Source of the DNA: Diadema setosum | Lineage: Eukaryota > Echinodermata > Echinoidea > Diadematoida > Diadematidae | Length of the DNA stretch: 64,000 nucleotides | Assembly: GCF_964275005.1 (NCBI RefSeq) | Contig: NC_092706.1 | Span: forward strand, 7,127,564 to 7,191,563 | Direction of reading: 5' to 3' | Part shown: one piece after another, positions 1 to 10,442 of the stretch | How positions within the stretch are numbered: the stretch's first letter is position 1 | How the letters are laid out: every line of letters begins with the position of its first letter | Program-made: the position numbers and the translations under genes | Notes under the pieces: generated by a model | Database searches by the model: none | What the model was told of the DNA's origin: nothing | The model's input: the letters and a program-made list of their open reading frames with translations, nothing else

Positions 1-330
1 AAAGCAGTACCCGCTGCATGCTATAAGGATTAGAACCAACACTTGCTGTCGGGCGAAAGCTCGGTGGGCTAGTGGAGATGACGCCTGTCCGGTGATCAGG
101 AGGTCGTAGGTTCGAATCCTGCTCGTGTATGTACGCCCATGATTTTTTTATCATGGCTACTACTAAAACACTGATCAATATTATTCAGTGCTTATTTACG
201 TCGATGTGGGGCAATCTGTCAATCATTTGCAATGAAAACATCTCGACGGAAGAATTTCATGAATTTGAATAACAAAGCAGTACCCGCTGCATGCTATAAG
301 GATTAGAACCAACACTTGCTGTCGGGCGAA

Positions 331-424
331 AGCTCGGTGGGCTAGTGGAGATGACGCCTGTCCGGTGATCAGGAGGTCGTAGGTTCGAATCCTGCTCGAG
401 TATGTACGCCCATGATTTTTTTTT
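331..424 (+). ncRNA. tRNA-like Pol III unit (representative; one per satellite unit)
   Basis: A box A match (TGGGCTAGTGG, 338-348) and a perfect box B (GGTTCGAATCC, 382-392) start 44 bp apart, the spacing of a tRNA gene. The strand folds partly as a tRNA: acceptor arms 331-337 and 396-402 pair at about six of seven positions, and a T arm of five pairs closes the TTCGAAT loop. The anticodon arm is poor, so I assign no amino acid. A run of nine T follows at 416-424, 23 nt after box B, as expected for a Pol III terminator. It is repeated in every unit, with first box A at 65-75 and box B at 109-119. It reads as a tRNA-derived, SINE-like transcription unit rather than a working tRNA. Transcription is inferred. 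Confidence 0.6.
416..424 (+). terminator. T-run Pol III terminator inside an inverted repeat (one per unit)
   Basis: The T run is flanked by CCATGA and TCATGG, so the loop of a perfect short palindrome is the T tract itself. Run length varies from 7 to 12 among units while the arms do not change. Four or more T on the coding strand is the usual Pol III stop signal; the use here is inferred from its place after box B. Confidence 0.5.
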
Positions 425-3400
425 ATCATGGCTACTACTAAAACACTGATCAATATTATTCAGTGCTTATTTACGTCGATGTGGGGCAATCTGTCAATCA
501 GTTGCAATGAAAACATCTCGACGGAAGAATTTCATGAATTTGAATAACAAAGCAGTACCCGCTGCATGCTATAAGGATTAGAACCAACACTTGCTGTCGG
601 GCGAAAGCTCGGTGGGCTAGTGGAGATGACGCCTGTCCGGTGATCAGGAGGTCGTAGGTTCGAATCCTGCTCGAGTATGTACGCCCATGATTTTTTTATC
701 ATGGCTACTACTAAAACACTGATCAATATTATTCAGTGCTTATTTACGTCGATGTGGGGCAATCTGTCAATCAGTTGCAATGAAAACATCTCGACGGAAG
801 AATTTCATGAATTTGAATAACAAAGCAGTACCCGCTGCATGCTATAAGGATTAGAACCAACACTTGCTGTCGGGCGAAAGCTCGGTGGGCTAGTGGAGAT
901 GACGCCTGTCCGGTGATCAGGAGGTCGTAGGTTCGAATCCTGCTCGAGTATGTACGCCCATGATTTTTTTTATCATGGCTACTACTAAAACACTGATCAA
1001 TATTATTCAGTGCTTATTTACGTCGATGTGGGGCAATCTGTCAATCAGTTGCAATGAAAACATCTCGACGGAAGAATTTCATGAATTTGAATAACAAAGC
1101 AGTACCCGCTGCATGCTATAAGGATTAGAACCAACACTTGCTGTCGGGCGAAAGCTCGGTGGGCTAGTGGAGATGACGCCTGTCCGGTGATCAGGAGGTC
1201 GTAGGTTCGAATCCTGCTCGAGTATGTACGCCCATGATTTTTTTATCATGGCTACTACTAAAACACTGATCAATATTATTCAGTGCTTATTTACGTCGAT
1301 GTGGGGCAATCTGTCAATCAGTTGCAATGAAAACATCTCGACGGAAGAATTTCATGAATTTGAATAACAAAGCAGTACCCGCTGCATGCTATAAGGATTA
1401 GAACCAACACTTGCTGTCGGGCGAAAGCTCGGTGGGCTAGTGGAGATGACGCCTGTCCGGTGATCAGGAGGTCGTAGGTTCGAATCCTGCTCGAGTATGT
1501 ACGCCCATGATTTTTTTTATCATGGCTACTACTAAAACACTGATCAATATTATTCAGTGCTTATTTACGTCGATGTGGGGCAATCTGTCAATCAGTTGCA
1601 ATGAAAACATCTCGACGGAAGAATTTCATGAATTTGAATAACAAAGCAGTACCCGCTGCATGCTATAAGGATTAGAACCAACACTTGCTGTCGGGCGAAA
1701 GCTCGGTGGGCTAGTGGAGATGACGCCTGTCCGGTGATCAGGAGGTCGTAGGTTCGAATCCTGCTCGAGTATGTACGCCCATGATTTTTTTTATCATGGC
1801 TACTACTAAAACACTGATCAATATTATTCAGTGCTTATTTACGTCGATGTGGGGCAATCTGTCAATCAGTTGCAATGAAAACATCTCGACGGAAGAATTT
1901 CATGAATTTGAATAACAAAGCAGTACCCGCTGCATGCTATAAGGATTAGAACCAACACTTGCTGTCGGGCGAAAGCTCGGTGGGCTAGTGGAGATGACGC
2001 CTGTCCGGTGATCAGGAGGTCGTAGGTTCGAATCCTGCTCGAGTATGTACGCCCATGATTTTTTTTTTTATCATGGCTACTACTAAAACACTGATCAATA
2101 TTATTCAGTGCTTATTTACGTCGATGTGGGGCAATCTGTCAATCAGTTGCAATGAAAACATCTCGACGGAAGAATTTCATGAATTTGAATAACAAAGCAG
2201 TACCCGCTGCATGCTATAAGGATTAGAACCAACACTTGCTGTCGGGCGAAAGCTCGGTGGGCTAGTGGAGATGACGCCTGTCCGGTGATCAGGAGGTCGT
2301 AGGTTCGAATCCTGCTCGAGTATGTACGCCCATGATTTTTTTTTATCATGGCTACTACTAAAACACTGATCAATATTATTCAGTGCTTATTTACGTCGAT
2401 GTGGGGCAATCTGTCAATCAGTTGCAATGAAAACATCTCGACGGAAGAATTTCATGAATTTGAATAACAAAGCAGTACCCGCTGCATGCTATAAGGATTA
2501 GAACCAACACTTGCTGTCGGGCGAAAGCTCGGTGGGCTAGTGGAGATGACGCCTGTCCGGTGATCAGGAGGTCGTAGGTTCGAATCCTGCTCGAGTATGT
2601 ACGCCCATGATTTTTTTTTTTATCATGGCTACTACTAAAACACTGATCAATATTATTCAGTGCTTATTTACGTCGATGTGGGGCAATCTGTCAATCAGTT
2701 GCAATGAAAACATCTCGACGGAAGAATTTCATGAATTTGAATAACAAAGCAGTACCCGCTGCATGCTATAAGGATTAGAACCAACACTTGCTGTCGGGCG
2801 AAAGCTCGGTGGGCTAGTGGAGATGACGCCTGTCCGGTGATCAGGAGGTCGTAGGTTCGAATCCTGCTCGAGTATGTACGCCCATGATTTTTTTTTATCA
2901 TGGCTACTACTAAAACACTGATCAATATTATTCAGTGCTTATTTACGTCGATGTGGGGCAATCTGTCAATCAGTTGCAATGAAAACATCTCGACGGAAGA
3001 ATTTCATGAATTTGAATAACAAAGCAGTACCCGCTGCATGCTATAAGGATTAGAACCAACACTTGCTGTCGGGCGAAAGCTCGGTGGGCTAGTGGAGATG
3101 ACGCCTGTCCGGTGATCAGGAGGTCGTAGGTTCGAATCCTGCTCGAGTATGTACGCCCATGATTTTTTTATCATGGCTACTACTAAAACACTGATCAATA
3201 TTATTCAGTGCTTATTTACGTCGATGTGGGGCAATCTGTCAATCAGTTGCAATGAAAACATCTCGACGGAAGAATTTCATGAATTTGAATAACAAAGCAG
3301 TACCCGCTGCATGCTATAAGGATCAGAACCAACACTTGCTGTCGGGCGAAAGCTCGGTGGGCTAGTGGAGATGACACCTGTCCGGTGATCAGGAGGTCGT

Positions 3401-3899
3401 AGGTTCGAATCCTGCTCGAGTATGTACGCCCATGATTTTTTTTTTTTATCATGGCTACTACTAAAACACTGATCAATATTATTCAGTGCTTATTTACGTC
3501 GATGTGGGGCAATCTGTCAATCAGTTGCAATGAAAACATCTCGACGGAAGAATTTCATGAATTTGAATAACAAAGCAGTACCCGCTGCATGCTATAAGGA
3601 TTAGAACCAACACTTGCTGTCGGGCGAAAGCTCGGTGGGCTAGTGGAGATGACGCCTGTCCGGTGATCAGGAGGTCGTAGGTTCGAATCCTGCTCGAGTA
3701 TGTACGCCCATGATTTTTTTTTATCATGGCTACTACTAAAACACTGATCAATATTATTCAGTGCTTATTTACGTCGATGTGGGGCAATCTGTCAATCAGT
3801 TGCAATACTGATAAGCTGCTGACGAGTGGAATTCTAGATTTACATACAATGATGGACAACATGTATTTCTGTTTTGGGTAATCTTTTTTCTTTTTGCAG

Positions 3900-4175
3900 A
3901 ACCTGGGTACATGGGCTGTTTTGCTATTGATACCGAATTCTCACAAGGGGAACCAGTCGACACTGTGACAGCCTGCATATCTCACTGTGAATCAAGAAGA
4001 GACGAGACTTCCCTTCTAGCCATACAAACCAAGCAGAATACATGTCACTGCGTGAGGGAATCTGACATTGATTTGGCAGACTACATTCAGCTTTGTCAGC
4101 CTGGTCTTAATGAAGATGCGAGACTTGGATCTATCTCAGACTGTGACGAGTGCTCAGAGTCTGTAGTCTATAATG
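3900..4175 (+). CDS. WSC-domain exon of a transmembrane receptor gene
   Basis: An internal exon of 276 bp bounded by a pyrimidine-rich acceptor ending TTTTTGCAG (3899) and a GTAAAT donor at 4176. Both ends are phase 1, the symmetrical pattern of shuffled extracellular modules. The translation begins PGYMGCFAI and has eight cysteines, including a CHC pair and a late DCDEC, which fits the WSC carbohydrate-binding domain (Y-x-G-C-F start, C-x-C core). WSC domains sit in extracellular parts of membrane or secreted proteins. The downstream CCP exon is also phase 1-1 and in the same direction, so they can be spliced in frame. Earlier exons, including any signal peptide, must lie left of the satellite, outside this window. 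A secreted WSC protein cannot be excluded if the downstream exons belong to another gene. Confidence 0.75.
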
Positions 4176-4627
4176 GTAAATATGAAAATACTCATTGCAA
4201 GTAAATCACTATCATAATCACTGTGTACCTTTAATGACAAACGATATAATCATTTTCAAATGACGAAATTTAATTATCTAAAGTTTCCTTTCATTTCCAA
4301 GGTGTTAGCTGCCACTTATCAGGCGTATGAAGCAGAGCAAAATATATCATCGTTTCAAGGGCGTGCCAGACCTAAATTATGTCCATTTTAACAAATGCTA
4401 TCATTAAACCCACCGATTCTTGCATTAAAACTCATGATTGAATGTGTTTCCTGGCCAGGAAATAATTATCATAAACTTTTGCACAAGGAAATTATAGAAA
4501 AGCATTATACGTTGTGTTTGATTTATACATGTGATCTTGCCGGAGGGAAAGTGTGTCCTGGACATCTTCGGTTGTCTCCTGCTTCACGTTCGTTCTCAGC
4601 TTCGTCTATTTGGTTTGGCAATGCCAG
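4176..4627 (+). other. Intron between WSC and CCP exons
   Basis: AT-rich, with stops in all forward frames. I see no repeat or second exon in it. Its acceptor (TGGCAATGCCAG) has a weak pyrimidine tract. Confidence 0.5.
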
Positions 4628-4846
4628 AGTCTGTAGGTCTATGTGAAAAGCTTGAAGACATCAGTCATGGTGACTGGTTTGGAAATGACACGAGGTACGG
4701 GTCAAACATCACTCTGGAGTGTGACACAGGCTATGAACTGGAAGACAATACGACTTCGACTCTACAGTGTCTTCAAGGAGAGGGATCGGTGTATCAACCC
4801 GTGTGGCATGGAACAGTACCAGTATGTCGACAAGTACCAGTTACAA
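4628..4846 (+). CDS. Sushi/CCP-domain exon of the same receptor gene
   Basis: An exon of 219 bp, read from an AG at 4626-4627 to a GTATGA donor at 4847; both ends are phase 1, matching the WSC exon before and the transmembrane exon after. The translation runs from ESVGLCEKLEDISHGDW to VCRQVPVT and shows the sushi pattern: four cysteines (LCEKL, LECDTGY, LQCLQ, VCRQ), the glycine-tyrosine after the second cysteine, and the PVWHG tryptophan before the last. Sushi modules mediate binding in complement regulators and adhesion receptors. An alternative donor at 4834 (GTACCA, phase 0) would break the phase pattern and is less likely. The ligand is unknown. Confidence 0.75.
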
Positions 4847-5757
4847 GTATGAAAGACATACCTTACTGCAACGCAGCTGAGAGTATCCTAGTGCCATTGA
4901 CATCTTACAAATAGTTATCAGTGATGGGAATAATCCTGGTTTTTAGAGAAAGAGACCAAAGAATTCTCTGTCTCACATGGAAGGGTACTGTATTTGGAAA
5001 ATTTTGATGTAAAACAGCGCCAGCATCCGACCGTTGTGCCAATAACTCTCAAGCCTGTACGACGATATGATTGCAGTGAATGCGCTTTACAAGTCCTACA
5101 ACATTATTTCTTATGCTGGCATCCTGACACCAGTCCTCCAGATGAATCCTGTCCAACATGCAAATTAATCTGTTTGCCCTGCTTGAAACACGATATTCAT
5201 ACAACTAATAACTTTTTTCGGTAACATTTTTCGTTGATAGTAAACATGGTAAAATACATTTGGTTTATAGCATGTGTTGTACAATGTCGTGAATTTCAGA
5301 AAAAGAAGAAAAACAAACAAAGGCTAGGCACCAATAATGAGAAACATTTTGTTTTCTTGTACGTATATATCGGCTTTTCAACGAGGTCCACGTACGTATT
5401 GGTGTCTTCCATGATAGGAATCGATCCCTCATGCAATTGAATAGATTATATCAAGAAATTGTATCATTTGTATACTATGCAGCTATGTGTACAGAATTCT
5501 AACACACGGTACGGAAAATAACAGATGCACAACAAGATGATGTGAAGAATAGTTGGTTCGTTATTTTACTGGCAAAGCACATCACTGCTTGCTACTGTAA
5601 ACAGTAAAAGATAGATATCAGAAATATGGAACAAAAACCTTATTAAAGATGCTGGCAGTAGAAAAATTCGAGTAAACAATTCCTAGCGTTCAAAGTTAAT
5701 ATCTTCGTGAGAATATTATTATAATGCCTATAATCTTCTCCTTAATATGTTCCCCAG
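4847..5757 (+). other. Intron between CCP and transmembrane exons
   Basis: AT-rich, without a supported exon; the small cysteine-containing ORF at 4994-5224 has no flanking splice sites that fit. From about 5663 the sequence is clearly similar to 21683 onward, which marks the left edge of the segmental duplication. Confidence 0.45.
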
Positions 5758-5906
5758 ACTCGATACAAACTGGTTCGTCCCTTGATTGCCTGCATATGAT
5801 ATTGATAGTTATTTCTACCACTACTTTCTGCCTGCTGCTGATCACGGGTCTTCGACTGTTGTGTGTCACGTGGTCACCTCATTGTCGATCAGGGAGAAAA
5901 GAGAGA
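5758..5906 (+). CDS. Transmembrane exon, receptor copy 1
   Basis: An exon of 149 bp between a CTTAATATGTTCCCCAG acceptor and an excellent GTGAGT donor (5907). It enters in phase 1, like the sushi exon's end, and leaves in phase 0. It encodes a short stalk (DSIQTGSSLDCLH), a hydrophobic segment from MILIVIS through LLLITGL to about LLCV, and then basic residues (CRSGRKER), as expected for a type I membrane protein with the sushi and WSC modules outside. A paralogous exon lies at 21784-21834 plus 30997-31100, with conserved splice sites and phases; conservation of both sites supports this being a true exon. Confidence 0.75.
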
Positions 5907-5944
5907 GTGAGTGACCATAGATAATGAGGCACTTTCTATCCAAT

Positions 5945-6510
5945 TTAAAGGACAAGTTCACCTTATAAACATGTCGATTGAGAGAATGCAGCAATATTAG
6001 TAGAACACATTCGTGAAAGTTTGAGGAAAATTGGACAATCCGTTCAAAAGTTATGAATTTTGGAAGTTCAGTTCCGCGATCGCTGGCTGTGAAGACTACT
6101 ACAGCTTGTGATGTCATATGTGTACAACAATATAAAGAAACTATAAAGAAAATTCAACACATTTTCACTTTTCCCGCATAATAGAAGAGCAAATGACTTG
6201 CCTCTTTCAGAAGGCAGAGGGAGTAATATTACCCTTAGCATATGTCAATTACAAGTTGAGGGAATGTGAACTTTTTTTCAAAAAATTAAATTTTGTGGAA
6301 TTCTCTTTATATTTTACTTATATCGTTGTACGCATGTGACATCATCAACTGAAGTAGTCTTCTCAACCAGCAGTTACTGCACATAAACTTTAAAAATGCA
6401 TAACTTCTGAACGGATTGTCCAATTTCCCTCAAACTTTCACAGATGTGTTCCACTTATATTGCTGCATTATCTCAATCCACATGTGTATGAAGGTGAACT
6501 TGTCCTTTAA
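5945..6510. mobile_element. MITE with TTAA target duplication
   Basis: Terminal inverted repeats (AGGACAAGTTCACCTT and its complement) begin after TTAA at 5945-5948 and end before TTAA at 6507-6510. The inverted similarity continues inward for over 100 bp, including AACGGATTGTCCAATT-like stretches in both arms. There is no coding capacity. It lies in the intron between the transmembrane and tail exons and is absent from the duplicated copy near 31100-31500, so it arrived after the duplication or was lost there. Confidence 0.85.
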
Positions 6511-7077
6511 GGATATGTAAATCGTATGTCCACTCTACTAGTTTACTCTGCACATTACCATTATCTGATAATCTTCTTCAGTAGTGTGATGCAATACAAA
6601 GGGGTGGGTGCAGATGGGGGGGGGGTTGTCTTATATAGGTTGATGTCCAATAAGTATTGCAGACAAAATATTATGTCTCTCAGTTTCTACAGTAGATAAT
6701 CCACGTTTATATTGGAGTTAAAGAAATATGAAGAGCTCAACATGATGTGCAATGATAATAACATGTTTATTGACATAATGATTATTGATTAAATACGAGT
6801 AAAAACTATAAAAACAAATTATGAATGCACAAAGAGGATTAATATGTTGAGGATTTATTATTACTAGATGATAACTAGAATTATTTATTATTACCTTATT
6901 TGCGTTTTGTGCACATTCCCAGTCATTTGATACTTCTTCCATTCACATTTATTTGCATTTATAGCTGTTTGTCTTTTGAATCCTCCTTAATATGACATTA
7001 AGGCTCACGGTATTGTCAGACGTCTTCATTCTTCGCATCAGTCTGGAATTCGTCTACAAAGTACTGGGGACAACAAG

Positions 7078-7305
7078 GCTTCCTTTGACGTCGAACACAG
7101 AGACGTAGTTACGTACGCAACTGTGCCAGATCTGCAAAGTGTGTGTAATCATGCTATGCCCACAGACCCTACCGGTCAAGAAGCACAGGAGAACCAGTTC
7201 TCGCCAGAATCTCCTCCTCAGCCGACTGCTCAAATTTTGTCCGAGGTGTCGTATAGGAACGTAAGAGACGCTTTGCGGAGAAGCTGCAGCTTCCACAATG
7301 CCTGA
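7078..7305 (+). CDS. Cytoplasmic tail exon, receptor copy 1 (shortened)
   Basis: Read in the frame that follows the transmembrane exon in phase 0, this encodes ASFDVEHRDVVTYATVPDLQ and continues to SCSFHNA before a TGA at 7303. VTYATV fits the ITIM consensus (V/I/L/S-x-Y-x-x-V/L/I), and SYRNV is a second tyrosine motif. The paralogue at 31505-31978 aligns over the whole stretch but continues for about 80 more residues. Here an indel shortly before the stop changes the frame, so the last three tyrosine motifs of the paralogue are lost. The acceptor is uncertain: the AG at 7076-7077 keeps the frame but has a poor pyrimidine tract, and the AG at 7018-7019 would not keep frame with the transmembrane exon. 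An unseen small exon may intervene. Confidence 0.55.
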   Translation, partial: ASFDVEHRDVVTYATVPDLQSVCNHAMPTDPTGQEAQENQFSPESPPQPTAQILSEVSYRNVRDALRRSCSFHNA

Positions 7306-7545
7306 AGTCGCGCGTGCGACAACAGCCGACAATTAGCTACACGAATTTGGATATTTGATAGTAAATCGTGAGGTTACTGAAATACAACTCTAGTCTCGCT
7401 CTCCTAGATCTAAGCTGCATGCTGGAGTGACGTACTAAACACTTTTTAATGAAATGGAGAATGCCACCGGTCAGGACAAGTGTGCATCAACGAGTGTACA
7501 AAAATACAACTGCACACATCCGTTTGATTAACTCTTAGTAGGGCT
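7306..7545 (+). pseudogene. Decayed remainder of the tail coding region, copy 1
   Basis: Downstream of the TGA the sequence still aligns to the coding tail of copy 2, with landmarks such as TCTAAGCTGCATGCT, GGTCAGGACA and TTTGATTAA, but it has several stops and indels in all frames. Copy 1 therefore once had a longer tail like copy 2. Whether the shortened protein is made cannot be told from the sequence. Confidence 0.65.
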
Positions 7546-8278
7546 GAGCATTTAATAGTAAAGCAACCTTTAGCTGGACATAATAGTGTTTATGGATGTC
7601 ACTCAAATCAAACCATCAGGCAAGAAAGTTGCGCACATTCAGAGAATCGCGGATCTTTTTTTTCTCATACTTATGAATATAACAGCATTTTAGAGAGATT
7701 AAATTACTTCGGAAGAGACATCACGGACGTTTTTATGTTGACATCTGTACTTACATATCCATAGAGGCCTAATATGTCTAAAAGTTACTGTATGAACCAC
7801 TTTTGATTTTTGTTGTAAAGAGGGCAGGAACATTGGTTGCGCAAAAAACTGAAAATTACTACAAAATCTTCTGGAATATCTGTTATGAGATATTATTATA
7901 GTACATCAGTAATTAAGAGTTCTAAGGTCCTTTGGATAGCAAATGTCATCGGTTAGTGACATTCAATGTTGCCAATGCACTTCACACCTGGGTGTTCTAA
8001 GCTTAGCGGTTAGGCCTATTCGACTATTTCTCAACACATATTGCATTCCGCATTCTTCAATTTGTTTCATTGTATTTCATTTACTTTTATTTCCACAAAA
8101 AAAAAATCACACGATCATTAATGCAACTTAACTGTGTGAACACAAAATATTTCAAAAATGATATGTACCTGTATATTGCACTCCTCTCAAGAGAAAAAAA
8201 AAAATCGTAAGAGTAACGTAAGATGGACAGCACCATTAGAATAAAAAATAAATTCGTCGTGCGCATGGCAGATTGTTG
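7546..8278. repeat. Segmental duplication copy 1, 3' flank
   Basis: Non-coding sequence collinear with 31980-32860, with shared landmarks such as TGGATGTCACT, GACATCACGGACGTTTTTAT, GGTTAGGCCTATTCGA and CGTAAGATG. Both copies keep an AATAAA (8240-8245 here, 32818-32823 there), a possible polyadenylation signal, though far from the stop codon. The duplication as a whole spans about 5663-8782 here. Confidence 0.75.
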
Positions 8279-8711
8279 TTAAAGGGGCATAGTCCCGGTA
8301 GTGTAGATGGCGCTGTTGATGATACTACCGATCACCGTTAGCATTGATACGAAGATTACCGAAGTTGAGCTGCCATCAAGAGTAAAGTGCGTAGGTGTTG
8401 CTGAGTAACGTTGCCTTTGTTGTCTTCTTTGCGCATCGCGCAGTCTGTAGTAATGCCAGGGTGCGTGCATATGTGCTTGTTATTGTGACATCACAAAAGA
8501 AGTTTGCTAAAACTGTCATCCCCCTCAGCCGATTCATGAGCCGAACTGTGATCGGACCACTGACTACACTGAGTCGGACTTCTTCGGACTCGGGAAAGTG
8601 GGCCAAAGTGTAAGCGCCAAAGAGAAGTCGATAGAGTAGGTCTCTATAGGAAACTTGCGCCGTGCGCCCGCGTACGCATTTGACTAAAACACCGGGACCA
8701 TGCACCTTTCA
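8279..8711. mobile_element. MITE inserted in duplication copy 1
   Basis: A 425-bp insert with terminal inverted repeats of the form AGGNGCATNGTCCCGGT, flanked by TTAA (8279-8282) on the left and TTCA (8708-8711), a likely mutated TTAA, on the right. Copy 2 of the duplication (around 32870) lacks it: the two flanking copies of GCATGGCAGANTGTTGTTAA are only tens of bases apart there. It carries no open frame of note. Confidence 0.75.
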
Positions 8712-8789
8712 GGCGCTTCCTTGCCGCTAATACGCGCATGGCAGAATGTTGTTAACCCAATGCGCACTCCCACAATCTAACGACAATAG

Positions 8790-10033
8790 CCGGGTTCACA
8801 CGTACTAAATAGCGGGATAACGATCGCGCTCCATATCTCGAGATATTTTGCAACCGTTCACACGCTCCAAATTAGCTGGATAGCGATCGCGCTCGGGGGT
8901 TCACACGTACACCAATTAGCGGGATACAAATCTCGAGATTTGCATCGCGATCGGTATCTCAAGGTTTTTTGCACGTGTGGACAGAAAAAAAAACCCGAAA
9001 ATTAGCGCGATAAGCATCGCGATGCTAATCCCAAGAAGTCTTGCGCTAGTTCCTCAATTAGCGGGATAATTCGCCCCGCGCCGGTATGTGTGAACGGTCG
9101 GGATTAGAATCTCGAGTTTTTATATCCCATTATACAATGCGCACATCACAACTGTACACTAAATAGCGAGGCCTCTGCGAAGAGGTCCTTCACCTCTTTG
9201 GCGCACCACAACAACAGCGCGCGAACCACACCACTGACGCGCAAAAAAAAAAAACAAAACAAAACAAAAAAACAAACAATGGACAAAGGGAAGTGCGCGC
9301 AGGCAGTGATAGAAAAGGGCGCTTTAGCCGGGTTCACACCAAAGAGATTTTTCTCCTCCCCACCACTAGAGGACGGACTCTACAATGGAGTCAGTGATTT
9401 CATGTGAGAGCCGGGTTCACACGTACAAAATAGCGGGATGACGATCGCGCTCCATATCTCGAGATTTTTTGCAACCGTTCACACACTCCAAATTAGCGGG
9501 ATAGCGATCGCGCTCGGAATCTCGAGTTTTTTTCTTTTTTTTTTTTTTTTTTTTGCAAGCGTCAACACGTACAGAATTATCCCGCTAATTGCCGGTCGAG
9601 ATAACAGCAAAGCCTGCAAACTGGGTCACAAATGCCGGATTCACACGTACACCAATTAGCGGGATACAAATCTCGAGATTTGCATCGCGATCGTCATCCC
9701 GAGTTTTTTGCACGTGTGGACAGAAAAAACCCGAAAATTGGCGGGATAAGCATCGCGATGCTAATCCCAAGAAATCTTGCGCTGGTTCTTCAATTTAATA
9801 GCGGGATAATTGGCCCCGCGCTGGTACGTGTGAACGGTCGGGATTAGAATCTCGAGTTTTTATATCCCATCATGCAATGCGCACATCACAATTACAGCGA
9901 GGCCTCTGCGAAGAGGTCCTTCACCTCTTTGGAGCACAACAACAACAGCGCGCGAACCACACCACTGACGCGTAGGAATGGACAAAGGTAAGTGCGCGCA
10001 GGCAGTGATAGAGAAGGGCGCTGTGTGACCCAG
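8790..10033. repeat. Two tandem copies of a 620-bp palindrome-rich repeat
   Basis: Copy A (8790-9410) and copy B (9411-10033) run in the same order: a GCCGGGTTCACACGTAC start, modules built from ATTAGCGGGAT, TCTCGAGA, GCGATCGC and GCATCGCGATGC, the block GAGGCCTCTGCGAAGAGGT, and an end at GGCAGTGATAGA. Copies differ mostly in poly-T or poly-A tracts and small indels. The unit has no plausible coding frame; reads through it in several frames are short and unlike any family I know. Confidence 0.85.
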
Positions 10034-10165
10034 TTTGCAGGCTTTGCTGTTATCTCTATCGGCAATTAGCGGGATAATTCGGAACGTGTGGACGCTCGCA
10101 AAAAAAAAAAAACTCGAGATATGGAGCGCGATCGTCATCCCGCTAATTTGCACGTGTGAACCAAA
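9413..10165. repeat. Foldback arms around repeat copy B
   Basis: The stretch 10022-10165 is the reverse complement of roughly 9415-9640: both contain the CACGTGTGAACC/GGTTCACACGT end, the GGAGCGCGATCGTCATCCC module, the poly-A/poly-T tract and a block ending GGCTTTGCTGTTATCTC. A single strand could fold into a long hairpin with about a 380-base loop. This suggests a foldback DNA element or an end-to-end rearrangement of one. Confidence 0.75.
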
Positions 10166-10442
10166 GAGATTTTCCCCAGTGACTGCTAGAGTGCGGAGTC
10201 TTCATACGCCCTGTACTATTGTTTTGTGAGGGCAAGGGGAGCATTGGATGACAACGAGGCAGTACAACGGTAGGCTCACCCCTCGTGCTAACACGCTAGC
10301 AAAGGAGCAACCGAGGAGCAGCCAAAATCAAGTGCGTACTCGCGTAAAAGTTCGGACTTTACGTACTATGTATATATTTCTACAGCGCGTATTACGCGAA
10401 CCCCCTGTCGAGATTTTGTCCCCCCCCCCCCCAACCAGAAGT

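Larger units (their letters stand above)
1..3803. repeat. Tandem satellite, about 13.8 units of 273-278 bp
   Basis: Thirteen full head-to-tail units begin at 231, 506, 779, 1053, 1326, 1600, 1874, 2151, 2426, 2703, 2978, 3251 and 3529, after a partial unit at 1-230; the array ends abruptly at 3803. Every unit is 266 bp plus one T run, and the run alone (7, 8, 9, 11 or 12 T) accounts for all length differences. Outside it I see only a handful of substitutions in 3.8 kb, for example near 225, 126, 3324 and 3376, so amplification or homogenisation is very recent. The array continues off the left edge. It stops about 100 bp before a WSC-domain exon, so it probably lies in an intron or just upstream of that gene. 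Confidence 0.97.

Noticed and set aside
331-402. Functional tRNA gene
   Set aside because: Boxes A and B fit, but the anticodon arm and D arm do not fold well, so no isotype can be given.
1-3803. CRISPR array
   Set aside because: Units are identical throughout with no repeat/spacer alternation, and the window is eukaryotic.
223-3978. Repeated 60-77-residue minus-strand ORFs in the satellite
   Set aside because: They are antisense readings of the tRNA-like repeat; the frame changes with each T-run length, so no protein is conserved.
8376-8705. 109-residue minus-strand ORF
   Set aside because: It lies wholly in a TTAA-flanked MITE missing from the other duplication copy.
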